DNA from: Candidatus Obscuribacter sp.
GTDB taxonomy: Bacteria > Cyanobacteriota > Vampirovibrionia > Obscuribacterales > Obscuribacteraceae
Assembly: GCA_021772155.1 (NCBI GenBank)
Contig: JADYXS010000220.1
Location: 1 to 34,134, forward strand
Direction of reading: 5' to 3'
DNA length: 34,134 nt
Both the position numbers and the translations under genes were made by a program. A model generated the notes under the pieces. That model made no database searches. It saw nothing but the letters and a program-made list of their open reading frames with translations, and had not been told where the DNA came from. Positions within the stretch are counted from its first letter, which is position 1; every line of letters starts with the position of its first letter. This document shows positions 1 through 9,662 of the stretch, piece after piece.

Positions 1-294
1 TGCCTCACTCACAAACTCGTGCGCCCTTAATACTAGGCGTCGCGGGGCATGTCCGTTGCTTTGCGCAAATTGAATGCACTTACCATCCCAAAGTCCAGTC
101 CTAATTGCAAAATCCGGCAGGCGCGCAAGCGGGGAATTCCGTTTGTTATTTCGGTAGACGCTCATTCTACTGGCGCGTTGAACTACCTGAAGTGTGGCGT
201 ACACATCGCCCGCCGAGGCGGACTTAGGAAGAATGAGATTCTCAACACGCTGTCAGCTTCGGATTTCGCTAGAGCCGTTCGCCCGGCTAGCTGA
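1..294 (+). pseudogene. 3' remnant of PolX-family DNA polymerase (PHP domain end), decayed
   Basis: The readable part begins near position 40 and ends at the TGA at 292-294. Its C-terminal half matches the end of the PHP phosphoesterase domain of bacterial/archaeal PolX: an S-V-D-A-H-S-T segment, then a G-V-H-I-A-R-R-G segment and an LNTL end, all at the family's usual spacing. A weaker ALELNA-like stretch (read as ALRKLNA) precedes it. In the same frame, stop codons at 28-30 and 34-36 interrupt the upstream part, where LTHKLVRP resembles the family's LAHPTGRL. I therefore read this as the tail of a broken gene rather than a true 81-residue protein. In intact PolX this domain gives metal-dependent 3'-5' exonuclease or phosphatase activity in DNA repair. 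The rest of the gene lies outside the window, so a local frameshift instead of full decay remains possible. Confidence 0.6.
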
Positions 295-369
295 AGGAAA
301 TGCCAATAGATTGCCTGTTGTTCGTTTGCTCAGTTCAACTGGACACCAGAAGACATTCTCCTTGAAACT

Positions 370-3300
370 TCAATCTTGCTGCGGTTGTGCTAGACGATCT
401 TCTCTAGACATCAGCGCCGGGTAATCTACTAGCACAACAATTGGATCTCCATTCGAATCTCTACGCACTGCTCCAGTCTTATCCAGGGCGTAACCCAACT
501 GCTTTTGCTTAGTAGTCGAATCGGCCCAATCGAAAGCTGCAGCCTTATTATATTTGTTTCCCGAGATGCGCTCGAATCGCTGCACATCAGCCTCACTAAC
601 AGGTTGACGCACCCGTTCCTGAAGATAGGCAACTACATGATCACCCTGCAAATCAATCGGTCCATCAATAATGCCGGCATCACGGGGAATTTCTTGAGTT
701 CCGTGTTTTCCCTCAATGTTCCAAGTTCGGGTTCCCCAGTTTTCCTGAAAATCTGCTCGCATGTTGGTGAACACCTTCAAAACTGGGTGCTCAATGTCTT
801 TCACATCGGCAACTAATTTGCCATCTTTGTAAGCGATTCCATCTTTGAGTTCTACATTGTTGACATAAGTTCCATCGGAAAGTTTGGCTCGAGGCTTCAT
901 CTCAATCACAATCTGCTCGCCACCGGCGCCCAGCAAGCCAAGCGGTTCCATCCCCGCGAAATCAGGACAACTTTCCAATTGACGAGCGTAGCTCGCCAGA
1001 TCGTGATTTTCTGCAGCGCCGAGCCTTGTGACAGCAGCTTGAACCCTGTCGTCTCTAAGAAACTCAGAAGCGCTTTTCCACTGTCCTTCTACTCCTTCAT
1101 GGACTTTTGCCTCAGGCAATAGGTGATCTAACGCACCGGGTTTAGGTGCTGCTTCGCCATATCCATTGCGAGTCAAATATTCCTCAGCTATTTGTCGCGT
1201 CTTGGCGTGTCCTAATTTTTCTGTGGTTTTCGGCAAATCAAGTTCCAAATAAAGAGCAAGGTTTTCGGTTATTTCCGATGTACTCCTGCCTTCACCAACC
1301 AACCCTGTCAGAAGGTCATCGCTTTCGTATTTTCGGAACTTGTTCTCAAAGGAACCTCTCTCCTTCTCTGTTAATATTCCTGCTCCCAGTAACGAATCGG
1401 AGGCTTTCGTTCCGCCTCGACTTGCAAGGACAGGAGCATCTACTCTGATAGGCGTTATAGGGTCGATCTTCGGAAAGGGTCGCATGTGTATCGGCAATTC
1501 TGCCGGAGACAAAAGTTGCAGGTCGATGAGATGCTGTCCCAATCTCCGCGCTCCATATTCTGGGTCATAGCGTATAAACTCTGGTGTCGCGGCGGCTAAC
1601 TCTCTAGCCGTTCGCTGCGCTCTATTCCAAGCATCGCTACGTCGCTGCGGATCACCCGTTTCGTTATAGGTTTTCAGTTCATCGTTCAATCTGGTAGCGG
1701 TATTTTCGAAACGGATGTCTTCAATATATTTTTTGACATCTTTAGAATCTTTACTTTGAGTCTTGAGAATTTCGGCGAGGTCTCGTGTCAGCTCAACACG
1801 CCGTGCCCGAATCTCCTTATCCGACAAATGATAGAATCCTCCTTCGTCTACCATCCCAATGGTACTTTCGGACAAATGCTTAGCATATTTAAGTAGCTCA
1901 GGGTTTTTGGCGAAGCTAGTGCCGGCTTGCAGGCAAGCATCTTTACACGACTGAGCGCGAGTGCCTACAACTTCTGCCAAAACCGGATTATTTGCCAGGG
2001 CCTCATCCGTAAGGAAGGTCGTTTCATGGACGAGATGAAAATGTTCCAGTTCTGCATTCAACTCTCTTGCAAGCGCAGCTTCGCCTCCAAGCTTCTCTAG
2101 TGTCGCAGGAGAAATTTGCTTCGAGCGGATCCAGTCGGTCACGCTTGTTGCATCAGGTCTTTCCTTCTTGCTAAACTGAGTCAGAAAATCACCGGTCACT
2201 TGCTGCAACTCAACTCTGGTAGCTGAATCCTTGATACTCGGTCTCGTCGTTAGTCCAAGGTATTGGTCTAGGCATTGCATCCGTGTGCCACCATTGCCTA
2301 CACCGGTTACAACATCAGCAATCACGGCTGATGCCCACTCGTCTGGAGAAGCTTTGTGAAAAACGGTCATTTGGACCAGATCAGTCATGTGTCTCATTTC
2401 GTGCCGCAGAACACTGGTTGGACTCTTACCAGACATGTTGATCTCTATACTGTTATCCATGTTGTACCGGCCGAGGTATCCAGACTCGGTACATTTGATC
2501 TGGCTTGGGTCGATTAGATATCGTTTTACTGAACCATCAGCATTTCGCTCAACCAGTCCAAGCTTCAGTGCGAACTCCTGAGCTTCATTCATGAGTTCCT
2601 GATGTGCATCGGCAAATCGCCCTTCTTTCCAAAGCCTCCCTATCTCGATGTCACGCGCGCTCTGGACGACCCGACCGGCGTACCTTTCCTGGTGCCCTGC
2701 GTCTCGCAGTGCACGTGCATCTTGAGTGGAACGTTCAAGCCGCGAAGCTTCAGTTACGTGCTCGGCCCGGTCCGGACCTCCGGTAGAATGTTCCTGCAGG
2801 GCCTCTTTCGGGCTGGCGACCTGTTGGTTTGAGGCGTGTGTCGATGGGATGTCCGGCGTAAAGTGCGGTGCCAGAGCATTTCGTGCCGTGCGCACAGCGC
2901 CGCCAAACACATGCGCGCCACCCTGAAAGAAACTACTACCGACGGCCCCTGCAATCGACCCCGAAGCGACGTGCTCAAACAAATGGCGCAAATTGGTTTC
3001 TGCACTTACAGTGTGATCCCAGTTCATCGCCCCGCTAAAGCTACTGCTGCCGGCGGAAGTAGTGGTGTCAAGCAAAAGGTTTTCGGCAAAATCGACTCCT
3101 GGACGCATCCAGAACGCTTGTGCTCCACGCTGAATTTGTTTACTAAGAGCAGGTTCCAAGCTCTTCATCACTGTGTCGGCGTCTGCAGCATTGGTAACGC
3201 ATGACTCGACAAGCTGCCTTAGTCTAGACTGCGTCGCATCCAATCCTGCTTCGGCAACTTGGTTTAGTGCTCCTCCCCCGGCGCGCGCGACTTGATGTTC

Positions 3301-6300
3301 AATTGTTTCCTCGATGATATCGTCGAGTCCGCTTAATAGCTTTTGCTCGTTGCCCTTAATAAGAGCCCGCGCAACATCATCGAGACTGCCAATAGCCGCA
3401 TGGCCGGCGGCTTTCCCCATGCCTAGCCATTCCTTTATATGAGCTGGATCCAAAAATGCAGTGGCACAGTCTATAAATCCGGTAAGGAACTCTGTCCTCA
3501 TTTTCGCCGCGTCGTCATGGTGGCTATCTCCCATCAACAGACGTTTGCCAAGTACCTTTGCGCACGCTCCGGTAACGCCATATCCAAGCATTGAAAGCAG
3601 CGAAAGTGATGTGCCTCCGGTGAATATGGATCCTGCAATCGCGGTCACCGCAATCATTGCGTCCAGCATTGCGTCCGCTGTTGCTTCCTTGTCTGATAGA
3701 TAAATATGCATCGCGTCTGCGACAGCGATTAAATGTTTCTGAAACTTTTCGCGATCTACTGGCTGTCCACTGCGCTCGGCTTGTGCAACATCTTGATGGA
3801 GCTGTGCCAAACCAACCTCAAGCTGGATCTTAGACCCTGGCGCCCAACGCTCGGAAACGAAGGTGACCGGCCCCTGCCTATGTGTGGTGCCGAGCTGTTG
3901 TTTGTCGATGCCTGTTATCGTCGTGTTTTCATAACGATTTAGTATGTCGATGACTTTCAGACGATCCGCAGTATTGAGATACGCCAGGATGTCTGCACGC
4001 AGATTGCACGGACGTCCATGATTGTCTTTGTATTTATCTGAATATGAGGCGAAAACGCGATCGAGACCATTTGGATCTTTGGGGAGCCTTTGGAGCTTTT
4101 CTACTAATTCGGCTGCTGGCACCTGACAAACAATGGCGGCACGCAATTCGTCCTCGGGAAAAACAGCCGATCGTAAAACCTTTTCTGGTGAGGCGGGCCC
4201 CTTATGTGATTCACTGGCTATGCTTTTTAATTGGGCGAGCCGCTGTTGAATTACATTTTCCAAGATAGCCATTTTAAGCGGGTCGCTCTTAGTCACCTCT
4301 TGCACAATCACTTTCCAAACTTTATCCATCTTCCCAGTAAGCAGAGCTGCAAGGTCTGTTTCATTTGCCTTAGACAGGTCCATCATGATTTTGCTTATGT
4401 CACTTGCAACGTAAGGCACGGGTTTTAATTCGTACTGCATTTCTTTGATGCGAAGACCCAGTTGTAAATCAAGTGGAAGTTTTCCGTTCCACACGATATG
4501 GTCTAAGAGAATATCTGCCTCCCGACCAGAGAAATAGAATCCAAGCGCATCCAAAGCAGACTTCCTGAGGTCTGCATCTGTTCTCAAACCATGCAACAAG
4601 CCTGATTCCGGCTCACTAGAATTACCACGCTCGCTACGCAAACGCTGCTCCTGTTCAATTACGGAAGTAATGACGTCAACGGCTTCCGCCCCATCCGTCG
4701 TAAAAGTGGATGGCTTGCGCGATTTGCGGTCGAAAACTTCCAGTAGAATACTTTCACGAAGCGCAGGCCGTACTGGCGACTCTTTAGTATCCGCGACTCG
4801 CTGGAGAAATGATTTCGCCACCGCTCTCAACTCGGGTTCCGCAACCCAGTCTTCTATCGCTTTATCCAGATATTTTTTGTAGTCCGCATCGGTCCGATAA
4901 CGATTGGTGTCTTTAACGCTGAGGTTTAACACCATATCAACGTATTTGCGCTGGTCAAAGCCGGTCCACCCTTTTGTCTCGGGTAACGCTTCGTCGTAAG
5001 TCCGTCGAATCGACAAGGTCTCTTTGAACGTCTCGCAGTTCAACTTACTTTCCAACATACTAGTTGCGCGGTCGCGCAGTGCCGGTGAAGCATTGACATC
5101 GTCGAGCATTTTTTTGAAAACCATCAAAACAAACTTACTGTCGGGGGCCAACTTGCTGTAATCGGCTTCGCTCAGTTCTTCAACAACTTTCAAAAGCTCC
5201 GCCTCAGCCGGTTGTCCTAGACCGAAACCACGCAAAGCGCTCATGCGTTGGAAGATTGCCGTTTCGCCGAAAAATATTCGGCTCTCCATAAGTGTGAGCT
5301 CAGCATCATAGCCAGTGCCCCTATAGAGAGCTTTTCTCAATTCATTGAATTGGGCGTCTGGTTGGCTGCGTTGCGGTGAATCTTCTGCGTCGCGCTTAAG
5401 CTTCTCTACAGGAGCGGCTATGGCACGGACATGACGCGACTTGATCCAATCTTGGCGATAGGACTCGCGATCGTACTGTGGTAAGTGATCGATGGCATAG
5501 GCGAATACTTCCGGAGTATGTCCCAGCGCGGTAGTTGCACTGTTTATTAGTGAGGCAGCGCTCGGACGTCCTTCGGAAATGATATCCTGCGCCTCAGTAC
5601 CTAGCAGGCCCCCGCCCACCTTCGATAGTGCGAGAAGTTTTGCCTTGCCGTCCGGAGAAATGCCATTGACTGCGTCCTGCAGCATGGCTTGGTCTCCACT
5701 CTCGAGCGCAATACATCCCAGTAATACACGGTCTTCGTCAGTTCTTTTATCGGTACCTTTCAGATAGACTTGGGCGGCAGCTTTGGTTAAGTCGGATAGT
5801 TGAGAATTTTTCTTTATGGTCTCCAGTAGACCGGTGCCTCCGTTGCGCTCTGAAAAAGCGGCATTTAAACGCGCAATTTGGTCTGAGCGCCAACATGAAA
5901 TGTATGTGAGCAAGTCTTTGCTCAGTTTGAAATCATAGTCCGAACGCAGAGATGATACTGAGGATGACGACTCGGTTTTCTTTAGTTTCAACTCGCTTAG
6001 GAGCGAAGTCACCCACTGCGCAGACCATGCTTCGAGCTTCATATCACGCCGATCGAGCTCTGCTACCAATCGCTGATAGTACTGTGGTTCAAGAAATGCC
6101 GTGTCTCGTAAAATGGAAGTGTGGTCAACGTTACGTTCAATTTTAGTGTAGCTATCTTGGAGCATGTCTCGTTCTAGATCGTTCATTGCCCGCAATTGTT
6201 CAATCAAGGAAGGACGGTGAGCGTATTGCACACCGACAACGGAATGATAGGTGCCGGACATCCCGAATGCAGCAAGCGCATCACCGAAGAAATCTTCGGT

Positions 6301-8463
6301 CCCCCGTCCATGTACTTTGGTGTATATGTCTTCTGCGATGCTTTGTACTTCTGCACGGCTGGCAGCGATTGTGTCTTGCTTCGGATCATCAGGAAACAGC
6401 AGTTGATTGCCCTGATCGTCAGTACAAACCGTGGCCGACAGCTTTGGTTTGTATTCAATCCGCGCCGTATATTTCGATGGGTCTATTCCAGGCGGAGCTT
6501 TAGCCATCAGGATCTGCCATTGACCACTTTCATCTCGAGTCGCTCGCAATGAAGGATGATCAATATCAATTATTCGTCTAGATCCATCCAGCGCCAGGTC
6601 AGTAAACACAGTCTGCTTGCTTTGAACGTAGACCGCCTCGAGATTCTTTGACTGATCGTATTGTCTTGAGGAGTATGGATTTTCCTTTGCTCTGGTTGAG
6701 TCCATCAACGACTTTGTCGATGTACGACCATCACGAAACTGAACCGAGGTGTTGGAAGTTGCCAGGTAAGTGCTGACGGAATCTCCATTCGGTAGAACAT
6801 ACGAGCGCGTACTAGCAAAGCTAGGCGTTTTCGAATCTGGTTCTCCTATCTGCCAAACGTTATCGCCAATCATGACGCTTTGGACTTTGCCTGTTGCCTT
6901 GTACGTCAACCTCCCATCGGGACGATGCCGGTAGTCTGTGGCTTTCCCCTGAGCATCCACGACACGTGTCACTTTGCCGTCAAGATTGTAGCTAACCGTG
7001 GTGCCATCCTTGTTCGGGACAGTAATTATTCCGTCAACCGGCCTATAGAATTCCTGTGCTTGGTCTCGGCAAATGGTTATGAGCTTTCCATTGTCACGTA
7101 CAAAGCGCAGCGTTTCCTTTCTGTGGTCGGTGTAGCTGAGGAGTACGCCGTCATGCGTGAATCGTTGCGAGATTTCCGGTTGAATTGTTGTATTGGTGCC
7201 ATCAGTGTTCCAGATTTTCTTAAAGTAATCAACCTGGTGCTGGAATGTGACTGTGCCATCGGGATTGGCGGTAATAGTGCCTTTCCAATCACTGGTTCCC
7301 TGCTTATTGGTTATCGTCCAGCAGTCTCTTTCAACGTTGTATTTCGCTGTGGTCACATCAGGTGGCTCACCGATGTGACGGGTATATTCGGTCATCCGTC
7401 CTGCTGCATAGCCGAAGTGGTGGCGTATTTTATTGGCATTCTGAGTAATGCTCCAAATCTGACCAGACCGATCCCAATTGACGCAGGAAGCAGCAGTATG
7501 TTCTGAGTAAGTTCCATCCGGATTGAAAGTCGGTGTCTGATTCCAAACTTGCCCGTCAAAGATAGGTTCTTGTTTGTTGCCGTGTTCGTCGTGATAATAT
7601 GCCAGCTTGCCATCAGCGCCCCAGGTAAAACTGCGTACTGGTGCCAAACCCCTCCTGCCGAACGAAAGCACCCGTTGATGAGAATCCTGTTCCAAATACG
7701 GCTCATGTGAGTCGACCGTTTCTTTAGTCTCACCTGTTTGTTTGGCATTTACTTCTGAAGTTTCGATGTTGTACTTTTTTCCAAGATCGCGAACTTCCTG
7801 CATTTGAATTGCTCCGCCGGAGCTGACAATGCCGTCGAAGGTAATGCGCGATAGTTGCCGGAAAGCCGAAGGCGACTGTGTCCTCACACATTCATCAATG
7901 AGTTCGCTGCGACTTTGTTCACGCGCTTTTTTCATTTCTGCGGCGTAACTTTGGCAGAGCGACTTTACGGAATCACTAACGGCGACAGACGGGCACGATT
8001 GCAGCACCAGTGCGGCGGCTTTGCTGCCCGATTGTTCGGCGATCAACAGATCCGTGTATGTGCCGGTTACTATGGACTGCCTCTCGTTCGAAGGCAGAAC
8101 CGGGTTGTTCTTCGCAACAACATGTTTTTGCACCAGTTCGAGTGTGCATAAAGCGTCAAACAGAAGGGCCGCACGGGGGTCATCCTTTAACTGGCCAGCC
8201 ATAGTCAGCTTGCAGGCATCGCGAGCCTCTTGGCTGGGGGCATGCAGAAATGCTTTGCCGAGCACTGCCATTTCTGAGTTTGCCGGAAATTCGGTTAACA
8301 GGGAAGTTATCGGAAGGAGTTTCGCGACAGATCTGCCCGCGTCCGTCTGAATGAGAAAGGCATCTAGCCGTTGACTGGAATCATCACTTTGTTGTTCTTC
8401 GAGGAGCTGTGCGCCACCTGTACTTGGTTTGTCGGAGTCCTCTGGGCGCAATTTCTCGGACAT
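370..8463 (-). CDS. Giant multidomain protein: RHS/YD-like repeats, HEMRH metalloprotease motif, kinase-like C-terminus
   Basis: A single intact frame of 2,697 residues. I chose the ATG at 8463 because GGAG lies 10 bases upstream; a TTG two codons earlier has GGAG only 4 bases away. No signal peptide is visible. Layout seen: a helical N-terminus; about residues 275-690 rich in xxDGxxxYxxDxxGN-type units like RHS/YD repeats; a long helical region, with GRGTED near its start faintly like annexin repeats; a Gly/Ala/Leu hydrophobic stretch near 1595-1640; HEMRH at 2021-2025, the zinc-binding HExxH pattern; and a C-terminal part with a Gly-rich LLGAGGEQIV (about 2505-2516), a VLKVF strand, a hinge-like VAYLQERV and a late VDYPAL, resembling a degenerate protein-kinase fold. 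The architecture recalls polymorphic toxins and effectors, but no secretion signal or immunity gene was recognised. Function is unknown; the domain readings are pattern-based inference. Confidence 0.85.
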   Translation of the reverse strand: MSEKLRPEDSDKPSTGGAQLLEEQQSDDSSQRLDAFLIQTDAGRSVAKLLPITSLLTEFPANSEMAVLGKAFLHAPSQEARDACKLTMAGQLKDDPRAALLFDALCTLELVQKHVVAKNNPVLPSNERQSIVTGTYTDLLIAEQSGSKAAALVLQSCPSVAVSDSVKSLCQSYAAEMKKAREQSRSELIDECVRTQSPSAFRQLSRITFDGIVSSGGAIQMQEVRDLGKKYNIETSEVNAKQTGETKETVDSHEPYLEQDSHQRVLSFGRRGLAPVRSFTWGADGKLAYYHDEHGNKQEPIFDGQVWNQTPTFNPDGTYSEHTAASCVNWDRSGQIWSITQNANKIRHHFGYAAGRMTEYTRHIGEPPDVTTAKYNVERDCWTITNKQGTSDWKGTITANPDGTVTFQHQVDYFKKIWNTDGTNTTIQPEISQRFTHDGVLLSYTDHRKETLRFVRDNGKLITICRDQAQEFYRPVDGIITVPNKDGTTVSYNLDGKVTRVVDAQGKATDYRHRPDGRLTYKATGKVQSVMIGDNVWQIGEPDSKTPSFASTRSYVLPNGDSVSTYLATSNTSVQFRDGRTSTKSLMDSTRAKENPYSSRQYDQSKNLEAVYVQSKQTVFTDLALDGSRRIIDIDHPSLRATRDESGQWQILMAKAPPGIDPSKYTARIEYKPKLSATVCTDDQGNQLLFPDDPKQDTIAASRAEVQSIAEDIYTKVHGRGTEDFFGDALAAFGMSGTYHSVVGVQYAHRPSLIEQLRAMNDLERDMLQDSYTKIERNVDHTSILRDTAFLEPQYYQRLVAELDRRDMKLEAWSAQWVTSLLSELKLKKTESSSSVSSLRSDYDFKLSKDLLTYISCWRSDQIARLNAAFSERNGGTGLLETIKKNSQLSDLTKAAAQVYLKGTDKRTDEDRVLLGCIALESGDQAMLQDAVNGISPDGKAKLLALSKVGGGLLGTEAQDIISEGRPSAASLINSATTALGHTPEVFAYAIDHLPQYDRESYRQDWIKSRHVRAIAAPVEKLKRDAEDSPQRSQPDAQFNELRKALYRGTGYDAELTLMESRIFFGETAIFQRMSALRGFGLGQPAEAELLKVVEELSEADYSKLAPDSKFVLMVFKKMLDDVNASPALRDRATSMLESKLNCETFKETLSIRRTYDEALPETKGWTGFDQRKYVDMVLNLSVKDTNRYRTDADYKKYLDKAIEDWVAEPELRAVAKSFLQRVADTKESPVRPALRESILLEVFDRKSRKPSTFTTDGAEAVDVITSVIEQEQRLRSERGNSSEPESGLLHGLRTDADLRKSALDALGFYFSGREADILLDHIVWNGKLPLDLQLGLRIKEMQYELKPVPYVASDISKIMMDLSKANETDLAALLTGKMDKVWKVIVQEVTKSDPLKMAILENVIQQRLAQLKSIASESHKGPASPEKVLRSAVFPEDELRAAIVCQVPAAELVEKLQRLPKDPNGLDRVFASYSDKYKDNHGRPCNLRADILAYLNTADRLKVIDILNRYENTTITGIDKQQLGTTHRQGPVTFVSERWAPGSKIQLEVGLAQLHQDVAQAERSGQPVDREKFQKHLIAVADAMHIYLSDKEATADAMLDAMIAVTAIAGSIFTGGTSLSLLSMLGYGVTGACAKVLGKRLLMGDSHHDDAAKMRTEFLTGFIDCATAFLDPAHIKEWLGMGKAAGHAAIGSLDDVARALIKGNEQKLLSGLDDIIEETIEHQVARAGGGALNQVAEAGLDATQSRLRQLVESCVTNAADADTVMKSLEPALSKQIQRGAQAFWMRPGVDFAENLLLDTTTSAGSSSFSGAMNWDHTVSAETNLRHLFEHVASGSIAGAVGSSFFQGGAHVFGGAVRTARNALAPHFTPDIPSTHASNQQVASPKEALQEHSTGGPDRAEHVTEASRLERSTQDARALRDAGHQERYAGRVVQSARDIEIGRLWKEGRFADAHQELMNEAQEFALKLGLVERNADGSVKRYLIDPSQIKCTESGYLGRYNMDNSIEINMSGKSPTSVLRHEMRHMTDLVQMTVFHKASPDEWASAVIADVVTGVGNGGTRMQCLDQYLGLTTRPSIKDSATRVELQQVTGDFLTQFSKKERPDATSVTDWIRSKQISPATLEKLGGEAALARELNAELEHFHLVHETTFLTDEALANNPVLAEVVGTRAQSCKDACLQAGTSFAKNPELLKYAKHLSESTIGMVDEGGFYHLSDKEIRARRVELTRDLAEILKTQSKDSKDVKKYIEDIRFENTATRLNDELKTYNETGDPQRRSDAWNRAQRTARELAAATPEFIRYDPEYGARRLGQHLIDLQLLSPAELPIHMRPFPKIDPITPIRVDAPVLASRGGTKASDSLLGAGILTEKERGSFENKFRKYESDDLLTGLVGEGRSTSEITENLALYLELDLPKTTEKLGHAKTRQIAEEYLTRNGYGEAAPKPGALDHLLPEAKVHEGVEGQWKSASEFLRDDRVQAAVTRLGAAENHDLASYARQLESCPDFAGMEPLGLLGAGGEQIVIEMKPRAKLSDGTYVNNVELKDGIAYKDGKLVADVKDIEHPVLKVFTNMRADFQENWGTRTWNIEGKHGTQEIPRDAGIIDGPIDLQGDHVVAYLQERVRQPVSEADVQRFERISGNKYNKAAAFDWADSTTKQKQLGYALDKTGAVRRDSNGDPIVVLVDYPALMSREDRLAQPQQD

Positions 8464-8537
8464 AATCAATCAACTCCAAATGTCTTCTGGCATTGTTCCC
8501 AGCGAAACACTGCCGCACACAAAGGAATTGCTCGTGA

Positions 8538-8966
8538 TCAGGCAGCGCGCGCGAACCTTGTGCTAACCATCAGTGGCAGTGTTTCCAGGGTGCCGTGCGA
8601 GCTACGCAATTCCAGAGAACCGGTTGCCAGATTAAAGCGTAGATTGAGGCGCGCGCAGCCGGGCCGGTTAGCCTCATCGCTCGCTGAGAAGAATAGGCAC
8701 ACCTTCAGTACGGCTTGTGGATTAGATAAAGTGCCTTTCGGGGTTGGCTGAGCGACAGACAGCATCAACGCACGAATAGCGGTCCGATTAGCTGAAAAAC
8801 TGCCACAACGAATAAGCCGCTGTAGTTCGGCCACGACGTTGTGGTGACTGCCGGGTCCGCAGACTGGAATATCGTCTGCGCTTGGCTTTTCGGTTCTATA
8901 GATATCTTCGCCCAGCTCCAAAAACGTGAGCTGTGCGGTCGCACCAGAATATTGGAATTTTTGCAT
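8538..8966 (-). CDS. Small hypothetical protein upstream of the giant gene
   Basis: A 142-residue protein of no family I recognise. The ATG at 8966 is preferred because GAGG lies about 9-10 bases upstream; an ATG eight codons earlier has no such site. The C-terminal part (NLRFNLATGSLELRSS) looks beta-rich, while residues around 50-75 are helical and Leu/Arg-rich. It lies 74 bp ahead of the giant gene on the same strand, so the two could be co-transcribed. Small cytosolic proteins encoded next to large effector-like proteins are often chaperones or adaptors, but nothing in the sequence proves that here. Confidence 0.6.
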   Translation of the reverse strand: MQKFQYSGATAQLTFLELGEDIYRTEKPSADDIPVCGPGSHHNVVAELQRLIRCGSFSANRTAIRALMLSVAQPTPKGTLSNPQAVLKVCLFFSASDEANRPGCARLNLRFNLATGSLELRSSHGTLETLPLMVSTRFARAA

Positions 8967-9133
8967 TAGAAACGCCCTCAACCATGCCAACTGGTCAGGC
9001 TGCAGCTCGCCACGAATCCACGCTTGATAATAAGCGTGAACTAGTTAACTGCTTGCCGGATAGAACTGGGTAGTTCTTGACCACAACAGTACAGCTGGGG
9101 TGTTAGCAGTTTGTGAAACCATAAAAGCCGGTG

Positions 9134-9191
9134 AATTGGGCGAAGCCGGACCCCGTCTGAGGCGGTTCGTGACCGCCCGGCTTTCCCAATT
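9134..9191. repeat. Compound hairpin element
   Basis: Three nested complementary arms: AATTGGG (9134-9140) with CCCAATT (9185-9191), AGCCGG (9144-9149) with CCGGCT (9177-9182), and GGCGGT (9161-9166) with ACCGCC (9172-9177) around a TCGTG loop; the last two share base 9177, so they compete by one pair. The inner arm resembles the REP-like palindromes at 9211 and 29325. It could be a mobile REP/MITE-type unit, a structured RNA or a terminator. No U-tract follows. Confidence 0.5.
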
Positions 9192-9210
9192 GAAGGAGTG
9201 CAGCAGCACG

Positions 9211-9235
9211 GGCGGCTCGCGAGCCTCCCCTACAG
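9211..9235 (-). repeat. REP-like palindrome, copy 1
   Basis: GGCGGCTCGCGAGCCTCC is a near-perfect palindrome followed by CCTACAG. Read on the minus strand it is GTAGGGG, then an AGGCTCGCGAGCC core, which parallels the copy at 29325-29349 (GTAGGGG, then CGGGCTCGTGAGCC). Two intergenic copies 20 kb apart in the same core form suggest a dispersed REP-type family. Confidence 0.55.
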
Positions 9236-9243
9236 CACGAAAC

Positions 9244-9264
9244 GGGAGGGGACAAGCCCCTCCC
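9244..9264. repeat. GC-rich hairpin
   Basis: GGGAGGGG and CCCCTCCC form an 8-bp perfect stem around a 5-base loop, followed by CTACAACGG. It neighbours the REP-like copy at 9211 and shares its CCTCCCCTACA edge, so it is probably part of the same repeat cluster. Confidence 0.5.
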
Positions 9265-9347
9265 CTACAACGGTTTCAACTCCGGCAAAGAACAAGCAAC
9301 ACCCCTACAATTTCACGTCCGCGACGACAGCGGAGGCGAATTTAGGT

Positions 9348-9575
9348 TTAGCTAAAGTAAATGCCGACAGCTCCGTTGACGCGTCTCACCAGGCGAACGT
9401 TTTCAACTTCAATCTCTTGCCCGTATTCAAGCTCATCCTGACCACGCTCTTTGAGCATCGAAACCAATAACAGGCGCTCGTCCTCGCTAAGACTGATTTT
9501 CTTTTGATGATTTTCCGCGGCCATTCGCAGTAACTCGAGTGTACCGAGCGTCGGATCGATCAACGTCATCTGCAT
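9348..9575 (-). CDS. Small hypothetical protein, 75 aa
   Basis: A short, acidic, mainly helical protein (an ERLLLVSMLKERG helix in the middle) ending in a probable beta hairpin (VRLVRRVNGAVGIYFS). No family is recognised. Two nearby ATG codons (9575 and 9569) are possible starts; neither has a strong Shine-Dalgarno site, although AGAGAGA lies about 12-18 bases ahead of the first. It is divergent from the coiled-coil gene beginning near 9663. The protein-like composition and an alternation of hydrophobic and charged residues support it as a real gene, with moderate certainty. Confidence 0.5.
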   Translation of the reverse strand: MQMTLIDPTLGTLELLRMAAENHQKKISLSEDERLLLVSMLKERGQDELEYGQEIEVENVRLVRRVNGAVGIYFS

Positions 9576-9662
9576 AACCCTAGTGTCTCTCTTTCATCGC
9601 CTGGAGGCAGCCGACCATTATTCGGCCCTGACGCTTGGCATCATATAACAGCTTATGAAACC

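Larger units (their letters stand above)
8967..9347. other. Gene-free stretch filled with palindromic repeats
   Basis: About 380 bp between the small gene at 8538-8966 and the one at 9348-9575. I see no convincing gene here. It holds a large compound hairpin (9134-9191), a REP-like palindrome (9211-9235) and a GC-rich hairpin (9244-9264), with CCTCCCCTACA repeated at the right side of the last two. The promoter of the 8538-8966 / giant-gene pair should lie at the left end of this stretch, but no clear -10/-35 pair was found. Confidence 0.6.

Noticed and set aside
6880-7506. A 208-codon plus-strand reading inside the giant gene
   Set aside because: It is a shadow of the giant gene's repeat region; that gene's frame is intact and has the clear repeats and ribosome site.
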